Assembly (NCBI GenBank): GCA_026214975.1
Contig: JAOBSW010001187.1
Location: 1-64,000, forward strand
Direction: 5' to 3'
DNA: 64,000 bases
Source of the DNA: Gentiana macrophylla
Taxonomy: Eukaryota > Streptophyta > Magnoliopsida > Gentianales > Gentianaceae
Below, in pieces: positions 10,218-21,660 of this stretch. The notes under the pieces are model-generated. The model worked only from the letters and a program-made list of their open reading frames with translations, ran no database searches and was not told the origin of the DNA. The translations under genes were made by a program, and so were the position numbers. The number at the start of each line of letters is the position of its first letter. The stretch's first letter is position 1.

Positions 10218-10797
10218 TGTTAAGGGTGAATTTATATGGTTTATATTGATATATTTTATGATAATTTCCCTCATATTTGTATAATTTGCATAAGAAACGA
10301 GTGTTTAATGGATTTATTGAGCAAATGAGTTTTTAAACGGTTTAATCGCAAAATTGGTTAATTTATGTGTTTTATTGATGATTTTATGTTTTTTTGAATA
10401 TTATTACACTTTGCGATGTTTTTGATGACGTGTAGATGCATAATTGCGATTCAAAAGATGATTAAATGAGGATAAATGTCGGATTTAATTGATGAAAAAG
10501 AGATAAGGAAGAAAGTGGATAGAAGAAAAGAGATAGAGATGAGAAAATCAAATTTTGATCAAGCTGAACGCACGTCTAGGCTCCGTCTAGTTGGACGGGC
10601 GTTTGATTAAGTGAACGAGCGTCCAGGAGGAGAAATTTGGTTCAGGATGTTCAGATATTCAGTGGACGAGCGTCCAAATTAAAGAAGGACGGGCGTCTGA
10701 TCCAGCTCGGCCCGACTCGAAGATTTTTATGAAGACCAGACGGGCGTTCACCCTTTTCAGACGGGCGTCCATACGCCGACTTTGCCCAAACCGACTT
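10218..10797 (+). repeat. Athila 3' LTR, first 580 bp (truncated)
   Basis: Starts TGTTAAGGGTGAATT after the polypurine tract. It contains several copies of the GGACGGGCGTCC motif at 10590-10780 and stops at the point where the TATA box would follow (the reverse partner continues with TTTTTATAAATAC). The break falls in TTTGTTTT, shared with the end of the reverse LTR that follows. About 96% identical by eye to the corresponding part of 10798-12375. Confidence 0.85.
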
Positions 10798-12375
10798 TGT
10801 TTTCTATAATAAACAAGTAATAATATTTATAAATCCGGCTTACCTCAAGTGCAAGGATCGTAGTAAAGAGGTTGATACCGGGTCGATCTTACGGGGAACT
10901 GACGATTGGTAATCCTAGTTTTTGTTTAACTATCTATGTCATGAAAACTAACCTAAACAGCAAAAAAAACTAAACGAGACTGAAAGTAAAGATAACACGA
11001 ATGTAAAACTGGACAGAAGAATGAATCTAAAGCCAGGGAAAATACGGGTTGCGAACAATTTAAACTACAACTAAACCTAAGATGCAATAAGAGGATTTGA
11101 TTAAACTAAACAATTCAAGTTTTAAGGGATTAAATTCAAATTATAACGAACAAACGAGCGATTAATCCACCTATCCTAATAGGTATCAACTCCTATCTCG
11201 ATTATATTGTGTTTTCTAACCATGTTGTGATTTCACCTTGTCTAAAACATGAACCCTAATTTCTTAGATAGTTCACCTATTAATCTGGATCTTTCGATTT
11301 AAAGATTAACGACTTTACTAATCAAAGGTGTAAACTTTAAAGTTTGTAACCTAGAAATCTAACCTATTAACTCTCATTATATAGATTAAACATCTATTCC
11401 TTATCACGATGATCTAATGTTTATATGACTTTCATCAACATAAAACAATCAAACATGCACATCTTTCGATATAATTGCAATAAACAATATAAAACATGAT
11501 AAAGGAAACAACTTTAGATAAAAACTCACAATATAATCGAAGAAACGGAATCAAAACGTGTTGGATAGGCTTCACAATGCTCGCTTGATGAAGGCTTAGC
11601 CTCTAAACATCCTCTTGCAACTCGAAATTGTAGAAGAAAAGTACATAAAACCACTAATTTTAATCTAGAATTTGTATCATAAAAGCTGGAATAAAAGTGT
11701 AAAAATGCAGCCTAAAGCCGCCCTTTAGGTTTAGGGTTTTGAGTAATGAGTATATGGTATCATTCATGTGGAAAACAGACAAGTATTTATAAAAACAAAG
11801 TCGGTTTGGGCAAAGTCGGCGTATGGGCGCCCGTCTGAAAGGGTGAACGCCCGTTTGGTCTTCATAAAAATCTTCGAGTCGGGCCGAGCTGGATCAGACG
11901 CCCGTCCTTCTTTAATTTGGACGCTCGTCCACTAAATATCTGAACATCCTAAACCAAATTTGTCCTCCTGGACGCTCGTTCACTTGATCAAACGGCCGTC
12001 CAACTGGACGGAGCCTAGACGTGCGTTCAGCTTGATCAAAATTTGATTTTCTCATCTCTATCTCTTTTCTTCTATCCACTTTCTTCCTTATCTCTTTTCC
12101 ATCAATTAAATCCGACATTTATCCTCATTTAATCATCTTTTGAACCGCAATTATGCATCTACACGTCATCAAAAACATCGCAAAGTGTAATAATATTCAA
12201 ATAAACATAAAATCATCAATAAAACACATAAATTAACCAATTTTGCGATTAAACCGTTTAAAAACTCATTTTCTCAATAAATCCATTAAACACTCATTTC
12301 TTATGCAAATTATACAAATATGAGGGAAATTATCATAAAATATATCAATATAAACCGTATAAATTCACCCTTAAC
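10798..12375 (-). repeat. Complete Athila-family LTR in reverse orientation (1,578 bp)
   Basis: On the minus strand it starts TGTTAAGGGTGAATTTATA at 12375 and ends GAAAACA at 10798, with a TATA box (TTTATAAATA) at about 11784-11793. Termini are TG/CA. Neither a primer-binding site nor a polypurine tract is attached, so it behaves as a solo LTR. The flanking five bases are gactt on the left and gacgt on the right, a 4-of-5 match that could be a decayed target duplication. Left flank is Athila LTR and right flank is Copia pol, so the locus had already been rearranged or was rearranged later. Confidence 0.8.
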
Positions 12376-13557
12376 AGACGTAAAGCAATGTATTCGGTGC
12401 CATTATCTGAGTAAAGTGTTTTAATATAGGCATCAAAAAGTTTTTCAACATAAGGCTTAAATTTAAGAAAAACAGCAGACACATCGGATTTATGAACAAG
12501 AGGATAAAGCCAAATAAAACCCGTAAAGTGATCAACAAAAATGACATAGTACTTATAACCATCAACCGAGTAAATGGGTGCAGTCCAAACATCCGAAAAA
12601 TGATATCTAAGGGACGGGAAGATTGTAAAGTAGATTCAGAAAAAGGAAGCCTATGGATTTTATTACTTAAACAAGCATCACAAGGAGAGGAAACAACATA
12701 CGATAAATCTAAATAATTGTTTTTAACTAAAAACTGAATAATCGGAAAAGCTGGATGACCACAACGACGATGCCAAGTCGAGGTAGTCGTTTTATTGGCA
12801 GAAAAAGCTAGCAATGGATTGGGGGACCAAGCTAGACACCATCTTTAGCTTGGCCCTAGTGGAGGCATTGATCTATCTTCAAATCCTTTACCAAAAAGGA
12901 ATCAGATAAGAATTCAATGGTAACTAAGTTATCAGAACAAAATTTTGAAACAGATAAAAGGTTCTGGGATAACTGGCCACATAATACATTAGATAATCAA
13001 GATGAGGAAAGATAGGCAGAGCCAATATAATTAATAGTAAGTGAATGACCATCACCAATAATAATATTGTCCAAACCTGTGTATGGATCATGCAGGGAAG
13101 AGAGATTGAGGTCATAGGTCATGTGATGAGAGGCACCACTGTCAAGCAACCAAGAAGGCGTAGCTTGAGCCGGATAAGCCTGTGAAGGTAGAGGTGGTCT
13201 CGAGTTTGAAGGGGGGTAGATGGACGAGGTTGTTGCTGAAAGAACGGGTTAGTACGGCACCGTTTTGCAGAATGGCCCAAGACTCCACACAGTTGACACT
13301 TCTCTTGTCATGGATGAGGGGCTCGGGCAAGAAGGGAATGTGAAGTAGGGAAATAAGAGGGAGTTGGAGGCATGGTAGGATCCTTAGGAGGTGGGGATGG
13401 CTTGGTGGGTTGGAGGGATTTACGGGTGGGTTGTAGGAAGTTGCAGGACGAGAAGGAGGATTTGGCCGAGGGGAATAATAGGCAGCAAAGGCAGAGTAAC
13501 CAGGCTGAGGGACGACAGCTTGATGTTGGAGAATGCTGGCTTCATGATTTAAGAGTT
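12376..13557 (-). pseudogene. Copia gag end, zinc knuckle, protease and integrase start (Ale-like)
   Basis: Continues the gag at 27271 across the inserted element. In order on the minus strand: a Pro/Ser-rich linker; a CCHC knuckle CQLCGVLGHSAKRC at about 13299-13258; the aspartic protease motif WLLDSGASHHMT at about 13154-13119; a LLSVSKFC stretch; the GAG-pre-integrase motif with TWHRRCGHPA and CDACLSNKIHRLPF (12814-12600); and the start of the integrase core with YYVIFVDHFTGFIWLYPL and SDNGTEYIA at 12376. Frames change at least four times. Truncated at the reverse Athila LTR before the final integrase residue. Confidence 0.8.
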
Positions 13558-15272
13558 TGTTGGTCCCTTGAAAAGGCTTTAGTTAAGTTTAGAGGGGGGT
13601 GAATAAACTTAACACTTAAAACTTTGGAGTTAACAATTGCGCAACTTCAGCTGACTGCTTGATACTTGATGAGTCTGCTTTGAGACCTCAAATATCCTTC
13701 GATAAGCATGAGTCTCATCGTGATTCGATTTCTTTGAATTTGTGTAGCGGAATAATATCAAAATTAAGCCTTGTTACTTGTTGTTAAATATGTTACAAAG
13801 TATTAGATACTCAGTATTGTATGTGTGTGATTTCAGTTGCTAGATTCAGCAGGTTGATATGAATAATGACTAAGTGTAGAAAGTAAATGCAGTAAGTAAG
13901 TAGATAGATTTTTATAGTGGTTCCAGGTGATGTAATCCTGTACGTCCACTCTTCTCCTGTGATGTTGGAGGAAATTCACTAGTAATCTTTGAGTTATCTG
14001 TTACAAAGAATCCTAGGTTGCTTGTCCTTCACCAATAACTATGGCTTCACAAACCGAAAACTAAGAGCAGGTAGGATTCTTTGCTCCCGAGTCTTCCACT
14101 TTGGTCCTTGAAGGTAGAATTGCCTCTTCACCACCTCCACCACAAACCAACAGTCTTTCACACTAAATGAGATGCTTCCTTTGTTTTCAAAGAGCTCTTT
14201 ATAAAATAAAGAATGAATCAAGTAAATGATTGATTATGTGCAGACTTGATTAGGATGATATAATCGCACTTTGCGAGTCTTCAAGTGTGTATGCTTGATG
14301 CAGCTTAAACACAGAATGCACTTGAAGAAAATAACTAGATCAGCAGCCTTAAGCTCAGTAAGTTCAGCAGGGTGTTTTTCAGCTCAATGTTATCACTTGA
14401 AGTTTTATACCAAAATTCATCATCTTTTTCTTGAGTTGAAAGTCCTCTATTTATAGGTAGGAATGCATGTGACTTGAATTTGAAATTCAAATGTGACCGT
14501 TCCTTGTATTTGTCTCATCCTCACTGCATTCTGTCACTATTCATAGGACTGACACTGTCAGGATTACTTTTTGACAGTGCAGTCTGTCCACCCCTTTGAC
14601 TTGTATCCAATGGATAAAAATATGGATCATCCCAACGTCTTTTTAATCTCAGCCTTTGATTTGCTTGATAAGTCAGAGGTAGTTGGCTGTTCTTATCCAT
14701 GTAACTTCTCAATAATCTTGAATTAATCGAGGCATATATCAGCAGGTTCATTAGTCTGCTGTAAAACCAATCAGTCTGCTGAATATTATATTTTTGTCTG
14801 TAAAATATAATGCAGCTGATTCCTTTTATCCAACTTTTATTTGTGAAGTTAGATTACATCATTTTGAATATAACTAAGTTCCAAACATCATCCAACTTGT
14901 GGAACTTAGACCTTCTACACAAGGTATATGTAATCAATTTAGGTCATCACAGACTTGCCTAGATACTGATTCCATATCCTTGACATTAAATACTAAGTTT
15001 GATCCCTTAGCCTTCATTTACTGAGTTTGAACCTCGGCCTTGATCTTGAGTCTTGGCGGAGTTGCAGACAGCCTCATCGACCTATCTACCCCATCGACCT
15101 AGACCATCTGGCGATAAGCGATCGGCTGACCTATTACTGATGCTTGTTTGATCAAACCTATTTATGAATCAAACTCTAATAAACCTATACATTTTATCTA
15201 GACATCTTTTTGCCTTTGCACTATAACAGCTAGTATGGCACTCATCATCAAAACTAAGAAATAAGTCCAACA
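13558..15272 (-). repeat. Sirevirus 3' LTR (1,715 bp)
   Basis: Plus strand starts TGTTGGTCCCTTG and ends GTCCAACA. It matches 25569-27270 throughout, with most differences clustered at CAG/CTG words. A TATA-like box (minus CTATAAATAG) lies at 14447-14456. The left target duplication gagtt is at 13553-13557, and the polypurine tract adjoins on the right. Confidence 0.9.
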
Positions 15273-15288
15273 ATTTCCCCCTTTTTGG
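15273..15288 (-). promoter_or_regulatory. Sirevirus polypurine tract
   Basis: Minus strand reads CCAAAAAGGGGGAAAT directly before the 3' LTR start at 15272. It primes plus-strand synthesis in this family. Confidence 0.8.
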
Positions 15289-15435
15289 TGATGATGCCAC
15301 TACCCTCACCTAATCAGCAAAGCAAAAATATAAAAACACAAACAGAGCAAATTCAGTCAATTCTCATTATAAATATTTGTTCACTGATTATTACAACTAG
15401 ATACAAGAAAGATAAAGCAGTGATAAGTAGTCGAT

Positions 15436-18400
15436 CTATTGTCTCTTCTCTCTTTCTTGTCTAGCCTTCTCGGCTTGCTCTTGATAGGCTCTGATCTCTT
15501 CTATCATTTCAACCATCCATTCATTCTCAATAAGTGTAAAGTCAATATAAGAATTGACTTGTTTCCACCAATTCCATGCTTGAGCAGGACAAGATTGATC
15601 TGATTCACCTCAAGCCAAACTTCATATCTGACTCCTTAAATTCATTCAGTGAATCTTTTGCTTTTGTAATTGGCAGCACCTTTTCACCTCTGCTACTTCT
15701 TCTGCCTCTGGTATTTGCTCTTAAGGCTTTAATCCTTGCCTCCCAAAACTTCAAACTCAAGAAAGAGTTAAGACCTTCATGAAATCCCATGTCACGATAG
15801 GGTCTCATTCATTATGAAACTCTTTCTTGTCTTGTGACAGAGATCATTCGTGAGTTGCAATCGCCAGTGCGAGTTGCCTAAAAGCATTTGTATCATCAGT
15901 CCATCTCTTCGTGCAAAGAGTCGGCAGCCTCCTTTGTCTTTGCGGTGATTAGCCCTCTTCCCCTTAGTGACATCATCAACAAAACGTGAGATGAGGCCAT
16001 GAATAGCTTCCTGTGATACTATCACTCTGTGTAATTGACCTGCCACTGTTCCAGTTCTAGTATCAAGTGAAGTAATCCTTGATTGCAGGGTCTCCTCCAG
16101 TCTGTTGATCCTTTCAGTGAGTTTGGGATCAGGCATAGCGAGTAGTTGTGCGACAGAATGTGCTCTCAACAAGTTTGGGAGCTTCACAAGCTTGTCAAGT
16201 TTTTCATGTATATAGAGACAAGTTGATCTTTTAGAAACTTGTCTTTGGTTGTATTTCCAACTTTGATACCCTTGACATCTAGTATCAAATTATTCATTGC
16301 ATTTTGAGTAGATGTAAAGTTTGAAGCAATCAGTGTAGATGGATTGTCTATTATCATTTACCATCTTCATCGATTCTTCAAATCTACATTCTTACTGTCC
16401 AATTGAGTTCTTAATCTGTTGCATGTCATTTCTTATGACTCTTAACTCATTGACAACTTCAATTGGCACTCCACTGGCCATTCTCTTGTCGGTAGATCCA
16501 TCGTGAGCTTCTCAACTCTATATTGTGCTGTTGTCTGCCGATGACCATAGCTCTACTCAAATCTCTCCCGGCGGAGGAGGTCCTTCCTCAACCATTGCAC
16601 CAAGAACATCTTCAAGGATAGGATCTTGTGCGGGTTCTTCAACAACTTCTTCTTCTCCAAAAATTTGAAATTCTTCATCATCAGAGTTATAGTCCAGTAA
16701 TTGCTCATCATCTCATTAACAAGTGATCTGTGGTCATCCTTCCCTACAAAGATGGCCTTGGCTCCAAGCAGCTCCACTACAAAGCAGCCTCATCAACAAG
16801 CGGGGGTTTCCTCCAAACCCAAATCTGGTTCCAACCTTTGTCCAGTCTTTGTTTGAGACTCAGCGACTGTACTCTCTGTTTCAACCTTTGTCCAGTCTTT
16901 GTTTGTATCCCAAAACAACTGCACCTCCTCTTCAATTTCTGTGGATTAAATATGGCTTCATTATCCACTTGAAAACCTTCGCATGACCAATCTTGGTGAG
17001 AATCACGGCGATTTTGGTGAGAATCCTTCAAAGTCAAATCCACTTTGATATTCAATGGATTCTCGAACTAGCACTTGGTTCATGAAGTCGATGGTCTTTT
17101 CCACATCCAAATCAAGATTCTGTACATCTTTGAGGTTGTGCAAGAGGCTCTACAACATGAAATGTGCTTGGTTCATCGATCACCTACCAAAGACTCAATG
17201 TAATTCCTCGGTGATTAGTGCTTCTAGATCATCCATGGTGAGATCTTGTAGATCCTCATCCATTTCTTGATCTCTTGGCCCTCGGCGAGATCTTCCAAAG
17301 ATCAGTGGATTGTTATGCAGATGGTACATGTGTTAGTGCGCCCCACTTGATTCTCCCGGTCCAGAGGAAAATCTCCTCTACTATCGATGATGAAGAAGAA
17401 TCATCGGGACCATCTCTTGGATCTCTAAATTGGATACCCTCCTCCTTACATTTGCTCATCAAGCAGATCCATCGGTCTTGATTGCGGCAAGGTTGTATCA
17501 ATCGAGATCCGACCAAATTTTCCACTCCCAACTTGTCAAAAACCCATTCTTCAAAATCTGTCATTGGTTGAGCAGCTGGTTTTTGTCTTTTGTAGAACCC
17601 AAACTTCCACTGGAAGTAATCAGCAATTTGCTGAAGTTTGGGATCCACATACTCTTCAGTTTTCTTGCTCCTTTTTGCATGCCTTTCAAATGGCATAAAA
17701 GATCTCCTGGGAGCAGCTCCAGTAGCTTGTTGACCTCCAAAGGTTCCAACAAGCAGATTCATGGTATCTTCTACAGATGTTTGAAAGTCAGCAGGTTGCT
17801 GAGATTGTACATTTGTACCTACTACTTCCATCTGTATCACACTTGGTTCCCCCTGACTTACATGCTCATCAGCAGGGTTAGCAGCAAACTGCTCTTCCCC
17901 CTGAACTATTGCCAAATTTGCAGGGTCTTCAACCAAGTCTCCAATCACCTCTTCAACCACCACAATGAGTTCGAGTTCGGTGGTTTCTTTGTGGTTCTTG
18001 ATGGATGGATACTACACAGGCTCAGGGTCGATGGCTTGTACATCCTCTACAGATTGCTCAAAAACAACCTGTTCAGCATCAGTGGACTTGATAACTTCTT
18101 CATTGGAGGAATCACTGATAACAACTGGTGGAATGATTGTTAGAGGCTCAACTCAGCAAATGACTCTCTTCTTCCTCTTCTACTTGATGCTTCTTCTTGG
18201 GCCCTCTGTGCCTCCAAATTTTTAACTCTTTCCCTTGCCATATTTCTTCTTTTTGGAAACCTCCTTCATCCTCTTGGATAGGGTTCATCATCATCAACTT
18301 TTCTAGTCAACTTTCTTTTTCTCGCTAGCTTCCTTACGTTGTTCTCTAAAAATTTCACCAGCAGCTTTTTCTTGAACTTTACAGAGGTCATGAACCTCCA

Positions 18401-19367
18401 CTTGACCTCGGTGGACTCATCGATCTGTCTTTGTTTCCTTCCTTGTTCTCTTTGATTTCAAGACTTCAAGTCTTCCTAACATCAACATTCTTTCTCTTTC
18501 CAAAGCAGTTTTCTTTGGTGCAAGAGTTTGATAGAAATCTTCTCTGTTTGTTGAACACTGCTCACCACCAAGATATCACCATCATCTCATCATCATCATT
18601 ATCATCAATGACCTCTCCGGCAATCTCTTCATCATCATCAAGTCCAGGAATTGCATAATCAATCTCCTTCTTGTATACGGGTGATTTATATCAAGCTGGT
18701 TCAATGTCGGGAACCTCCAAGTGATTAATGAGGTCTCGAATCATCAAACCTAAAGGTAAGGCCTTTGATTTCCTTTTCCCTAGTTTGTCCTCCTTTGCAA
18801 CTTTCTTCATATAATGAATAAAGTATCCACCCAATCAAACTTCATGCTCCCCGCAGATGATAATCATCGCTCTATCTTGGGTCGATAGAGTATCCATCTC
18901 GCCGATTAGCCCAAGTATGTTCTTTGCAATGAGCTTGCTCGGCACAGACTATATTCAATACCAATGTTTTTGCGATTTGATGCTGGCACTCGATTTAATA
19001 GTTGCTACGTCTTGATCCGATCTACAAAAGTCATCTTGTCCAATCCCATAGCTTCAGGATTGGTGAACCATCAACAACTTCTTCAAAACCAAACACTTGT
19101 CTCAAAGCAGGTGGAGGAGATTACAAGCTCCTCACCATTCACTGATGGTTTTGAAAGCTTGATTCCTTCTTCTATAATCATATTCTTCCGAAATCAATAA
19201 CATTGGTGTATGATATCGTATCTAATCGATGTTGAGTATATTCTCGATCCTGCAAATCTTCTTATTCTTCGACCTATATTGATGGCCAGTTCTGTTTGAT
19301 TTGCATCAACAACATAGCCTCTTACACTTTGGCTTGATTCGATTTGAACTTCAACTCTTTCCGCCAT
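15436..19367 (-). pseudogene. Sirevirus extra 3' ORF (env-like), broken, about 1.3 kb codons
   Basis: Probable start is ATG at 19367 (MAERVEVQIESSQ) and probable stop at 15436-15438 (EKARQERE-RQ end). Coding sense runs through several frames: an acidic segment near 18650-18560 with LDDDEEIAGEVIDDNDDDE; a 216-codon frame at 17963-17313 with EEVIGDLVEDPANLAI and KRSKKTEEYVDPKLQQIADY; an acidic stretch near 16690-16560; and a heptad-like, probably coiled-coil region at 16140-15990 (LTERINRLEETLQSRITSL). Position after RNase H matches the env-like ORF of Sireviruses, but I see no signal peptide or transmembrane span, and charge-rich coiled-coil composition speaks against an envelope. At least ten frame changes. 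It is unusually long for such ORFs. Confidence 0.6.
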
Positions 19368-20014
19368 TGAAATAAGAAAAAGATGAAGAAGAGTTGCTCT
19401 CAAATCTGTATTCACACGAAGTAGATTTTGCAGAGATAAAGCAGAAATTGCAAGTGGTGAATCTGCTAAATGTGATCTGAATATATGATAGCGGTGGGTA
19501 GTTGAAACTGTCATAGCACGTACATTGAGGTAACCACGATTAATCTGAATAAGTTCTGTCTTGACACGTGGCCCATTACTCCACCATAACGTTTGTAACC
19601 GTTGGATGGTTTAACTGTGGTAATAATGGATAAAAATAAATATCCCATAAATCGCTTTTTGACCTTAATAACTTTGATCGAGTAAAGTTCCTTGCAAGGT
19701 ATCCTCGGCGAGGTGGGCTCGGCGTGATCTGGCGATAATGTACTTCTTGACTCTTGACAAGGTGACTCTGCTGATCCTTGTTTTCTCCTTGTTTTGTTCA
19801 ATTGATAATACAAGATGAAGTTTAACACCAATGACTGATCTGTCAAGTGAGCTCACCCAACATGACAAAGACCAATCCCCTTGGCAACCTCATTTGCTCA
19901 ATTGTTCAAACAAAAGTACATGGAATTGTTGATACCAATGACTAATCGCTAAGTGAGCTCACCCAACATAGCAAAGACTAATCCTTCTTGGAATTCGAAG
20001 ACAATCTTTGAATA
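19368..20014 (-). other. Spacer between RNase H and extra ORF
   Basis: About 650 bases without convincing coding sense on the minus strand. It holds two near-identical direct repeats of about 40 bases (around 19825-19870 and 19934-19985), sharing ACCAATGACT, then GTGAGCTCACCCAACAT. Might contain the leader or promoter for the downstream ORF. Confidence 0.45.
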
Positions 20015-20470
20015 TCAATCAATCTTTATAATTCCAAGTTCAGTCCTTAATTTGGCAAATCTTTCACTATCAAGTGGCTTAGTGAAAATATCAACAAGTT
20101 GATCTTCAGTAGGGATGTATAGAACCACCACATCTTTCTTTTCAACATGATCTCTTATAAAATGATGTCTCACATCAATGTGCTTGGTTCTTGAATGCAA
20201 AACAGGATTTTCTGTGATTGCAATTGCACTTGTGTTGTCACACATGATTGGAATTTCCTTTCTTCAATTCCATAATCCCTTAATTGTTGTCTTAGCCATA
20301 GTACTTGTGCACTGACAACTTCCAAAGACAATGTATTCACTTCAAAGAGTGGAAGTTGAAATAGAATTCTGTTTCTTGCTAAACCAGAGACCAGTCTATT
20401 TCCCATTAAGCTGATTGTGTTCTGAGGTGCTTTTTCTATCAATCTTGCATCCAAGATAATCGTAATCTGA
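20015..20470 (-). pseudogene. Sirevirus RNase H
   Basis: Minus-strand coding sense in two frames. The C-terminal frame (20245-20015) contains CDNTSAIAITENPV, then SRTKHIDVRHHFIRDHV, then DIFTKPLDSERFAKL, the classical end of Copia RNase H and typical of Sireviruses. It ends with a stop after GIIKID. The N-terminal part (20454-20250) is shifted in frame. RNase H removes the RNA strand during reverse transcription. Confidence 0.85.
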
Positions 20471-21660
20471 GTAGGATATTACCTTGAAGCTTCCTCCTTG
20501 GAATACCAAATTCCTACTCCCAAAGTCTCTTTTAGATACTTAAGAATTCTTTTGACAAAGACCTAAATGACTTTCTTTAGGTTTGGATTGAAATCTTGCA
20601 CAAACACCTACAAAGAAAGGATATATCAGTCTCTTTGGCAAAGTGAGATCTGACAGACTTCCTATCATCATCCTCTCAGACAAAGTCGATCAACATCTTT
20701 GCCTTCTTTATCTTCATCCAATCGATGTTTGTACTCATAGGAGTTGAGCTCTTAGTCTTCATTTTCCATACCAAATTTCTTCAAAGAACTCTTTGGTATA
20801 CTTGGTTTGATGAATGAAGATTCCATCTTTCAACTGTTTAACTTGCAATCCCAAGAAGTAATTCATTTCTCCCATCATACTCATTTGGAATTTGCTCTTC
20901 ATTAGATTTGCAAACTTTTCACAAAGTAAATCATTCTCAGAACCAAAAATTATGTCGTCCACATAAATTTGTACCGGTGAGTGTTGTCCCTTCACTTGAT
21001 TACGAAAAGTGTCTTGTCAATGGTCCCTTTTGTAAAACCATTGTCCACCAAGAATTGAGATAGAGTCTCATACCATGCTCTTGGTGCCTGTTTCAATCCA
21101 TAAAGTGCTTTGTTGAGTTTATACACTTTATCTTCTTGATCTTTAACTTCAAATCCAGGAGGTTCTTTGAACATACACTTCCTCCTCAGGATACCATTCA
21201 AAAATGCACTCTTGACATCCATTTGATATACTTTGAAGTTCTTGTATGCGAAGATGTGCCAAAAATAATCTGATAGCTTCCAATCTTGCAACAGTGCATA
21301 AGTCTCATCAAAATCTATTCTTACGCTTGAGAATAGCCTTTTGCAACTAGTCGGCCTTATTTCTAACAATGGTACCAGATTCATCAAGTTTATTTCTGTA
21401 TACCCATTTAGTACCAATGATATTTGCATGACTTGGCCTTTCAACAAGTGTCCAAACTTGATTTCTTTCAAATTCATTTAATTCTTCTTGCATAGCAATT
21501 ATCCAACTGGATCTCAAATTGCTTCTTCAACAACTTTGGGTTCCATTTGTGATAGAAAACAAGTAAACATAGCTTCCGGTTGTCTTCTAGTCCTCACACC
21601 TTGCTTGTACATTGCCAATAACTTGTTCAACAGGTGATTCCTTAACCATTGTGGATTTTG
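20471..21660 (-). pseudogene. Sirevirus reverse transcriptase
   Basis: Segments in order on the minus strand: a FERNQVWTLVE-like region (about 21475-21420, in another frame); DFDETYA at about 21320-21290; VYQMDVKSAFLNG (about 21230-21190) and KLNKALYGLKQAPRAWYETL (about 21130-21070); then the catalytic motif QIYVDDIIFGS at about 20970-20940 followed by MMGEMNYFLGLQVKQ. All are hallmark Copia RT blocks. Frame breaks occur near 21350, 20995 and 20760, so no intact enzyme is encoded in this consensus. It lies between integrase and RNase H, as expected. Confidence 0.85.

Larger units (their letters stand above)
5592..10797 (+). mobile_element. Athila-lineage Ty3/gypsy element, 3' part with env-like gene
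   Basis: The order is end of the pol ORF, a non-coding region with a motif array and a TATA box, an env-like ORF, a 1.5 kb 3' noncoding region with two purine tracts, then 580 bases of LTR. The pol tail and 3' noncoding region match those of the fuller Athila element at 44600-46095. The gag, protease, RT and integrase portions are absent because the left Copia-like LTR ends at 5591. The LTR family (start TGTTAAGGGTGAATTTATA) is that of the non-autonomous element at 33069-39422, not that of the Athila element at 29918. All frames are broken, so it is a dead copy. Confidence 0.85.
10218..12375. repeat. Large inverted repeat of two LTRs (arms about 580 bp, loop about 1 kb)
   Basis: The arm 10218-10797 pairs with about 11795-12375 at roughly 96% identity by eye. 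The remaining 1 kb of the reverse LTR forms the loop. A transcript through the locus in either direction could fold into a long double-stranded RNA. This is a structural description; no transcript is shown. Confidence 0.8.

Noticed and set aside
17430..18143. 237-codon plus-strand frame, one of the longest in the window
   Set aside because: It is antisense to the extra Sirevirus ORF, rich in Phe/Leu/Ser/Cys as expected for the reverse of an acidic, Gln-rich coding sequence, and has no motif.
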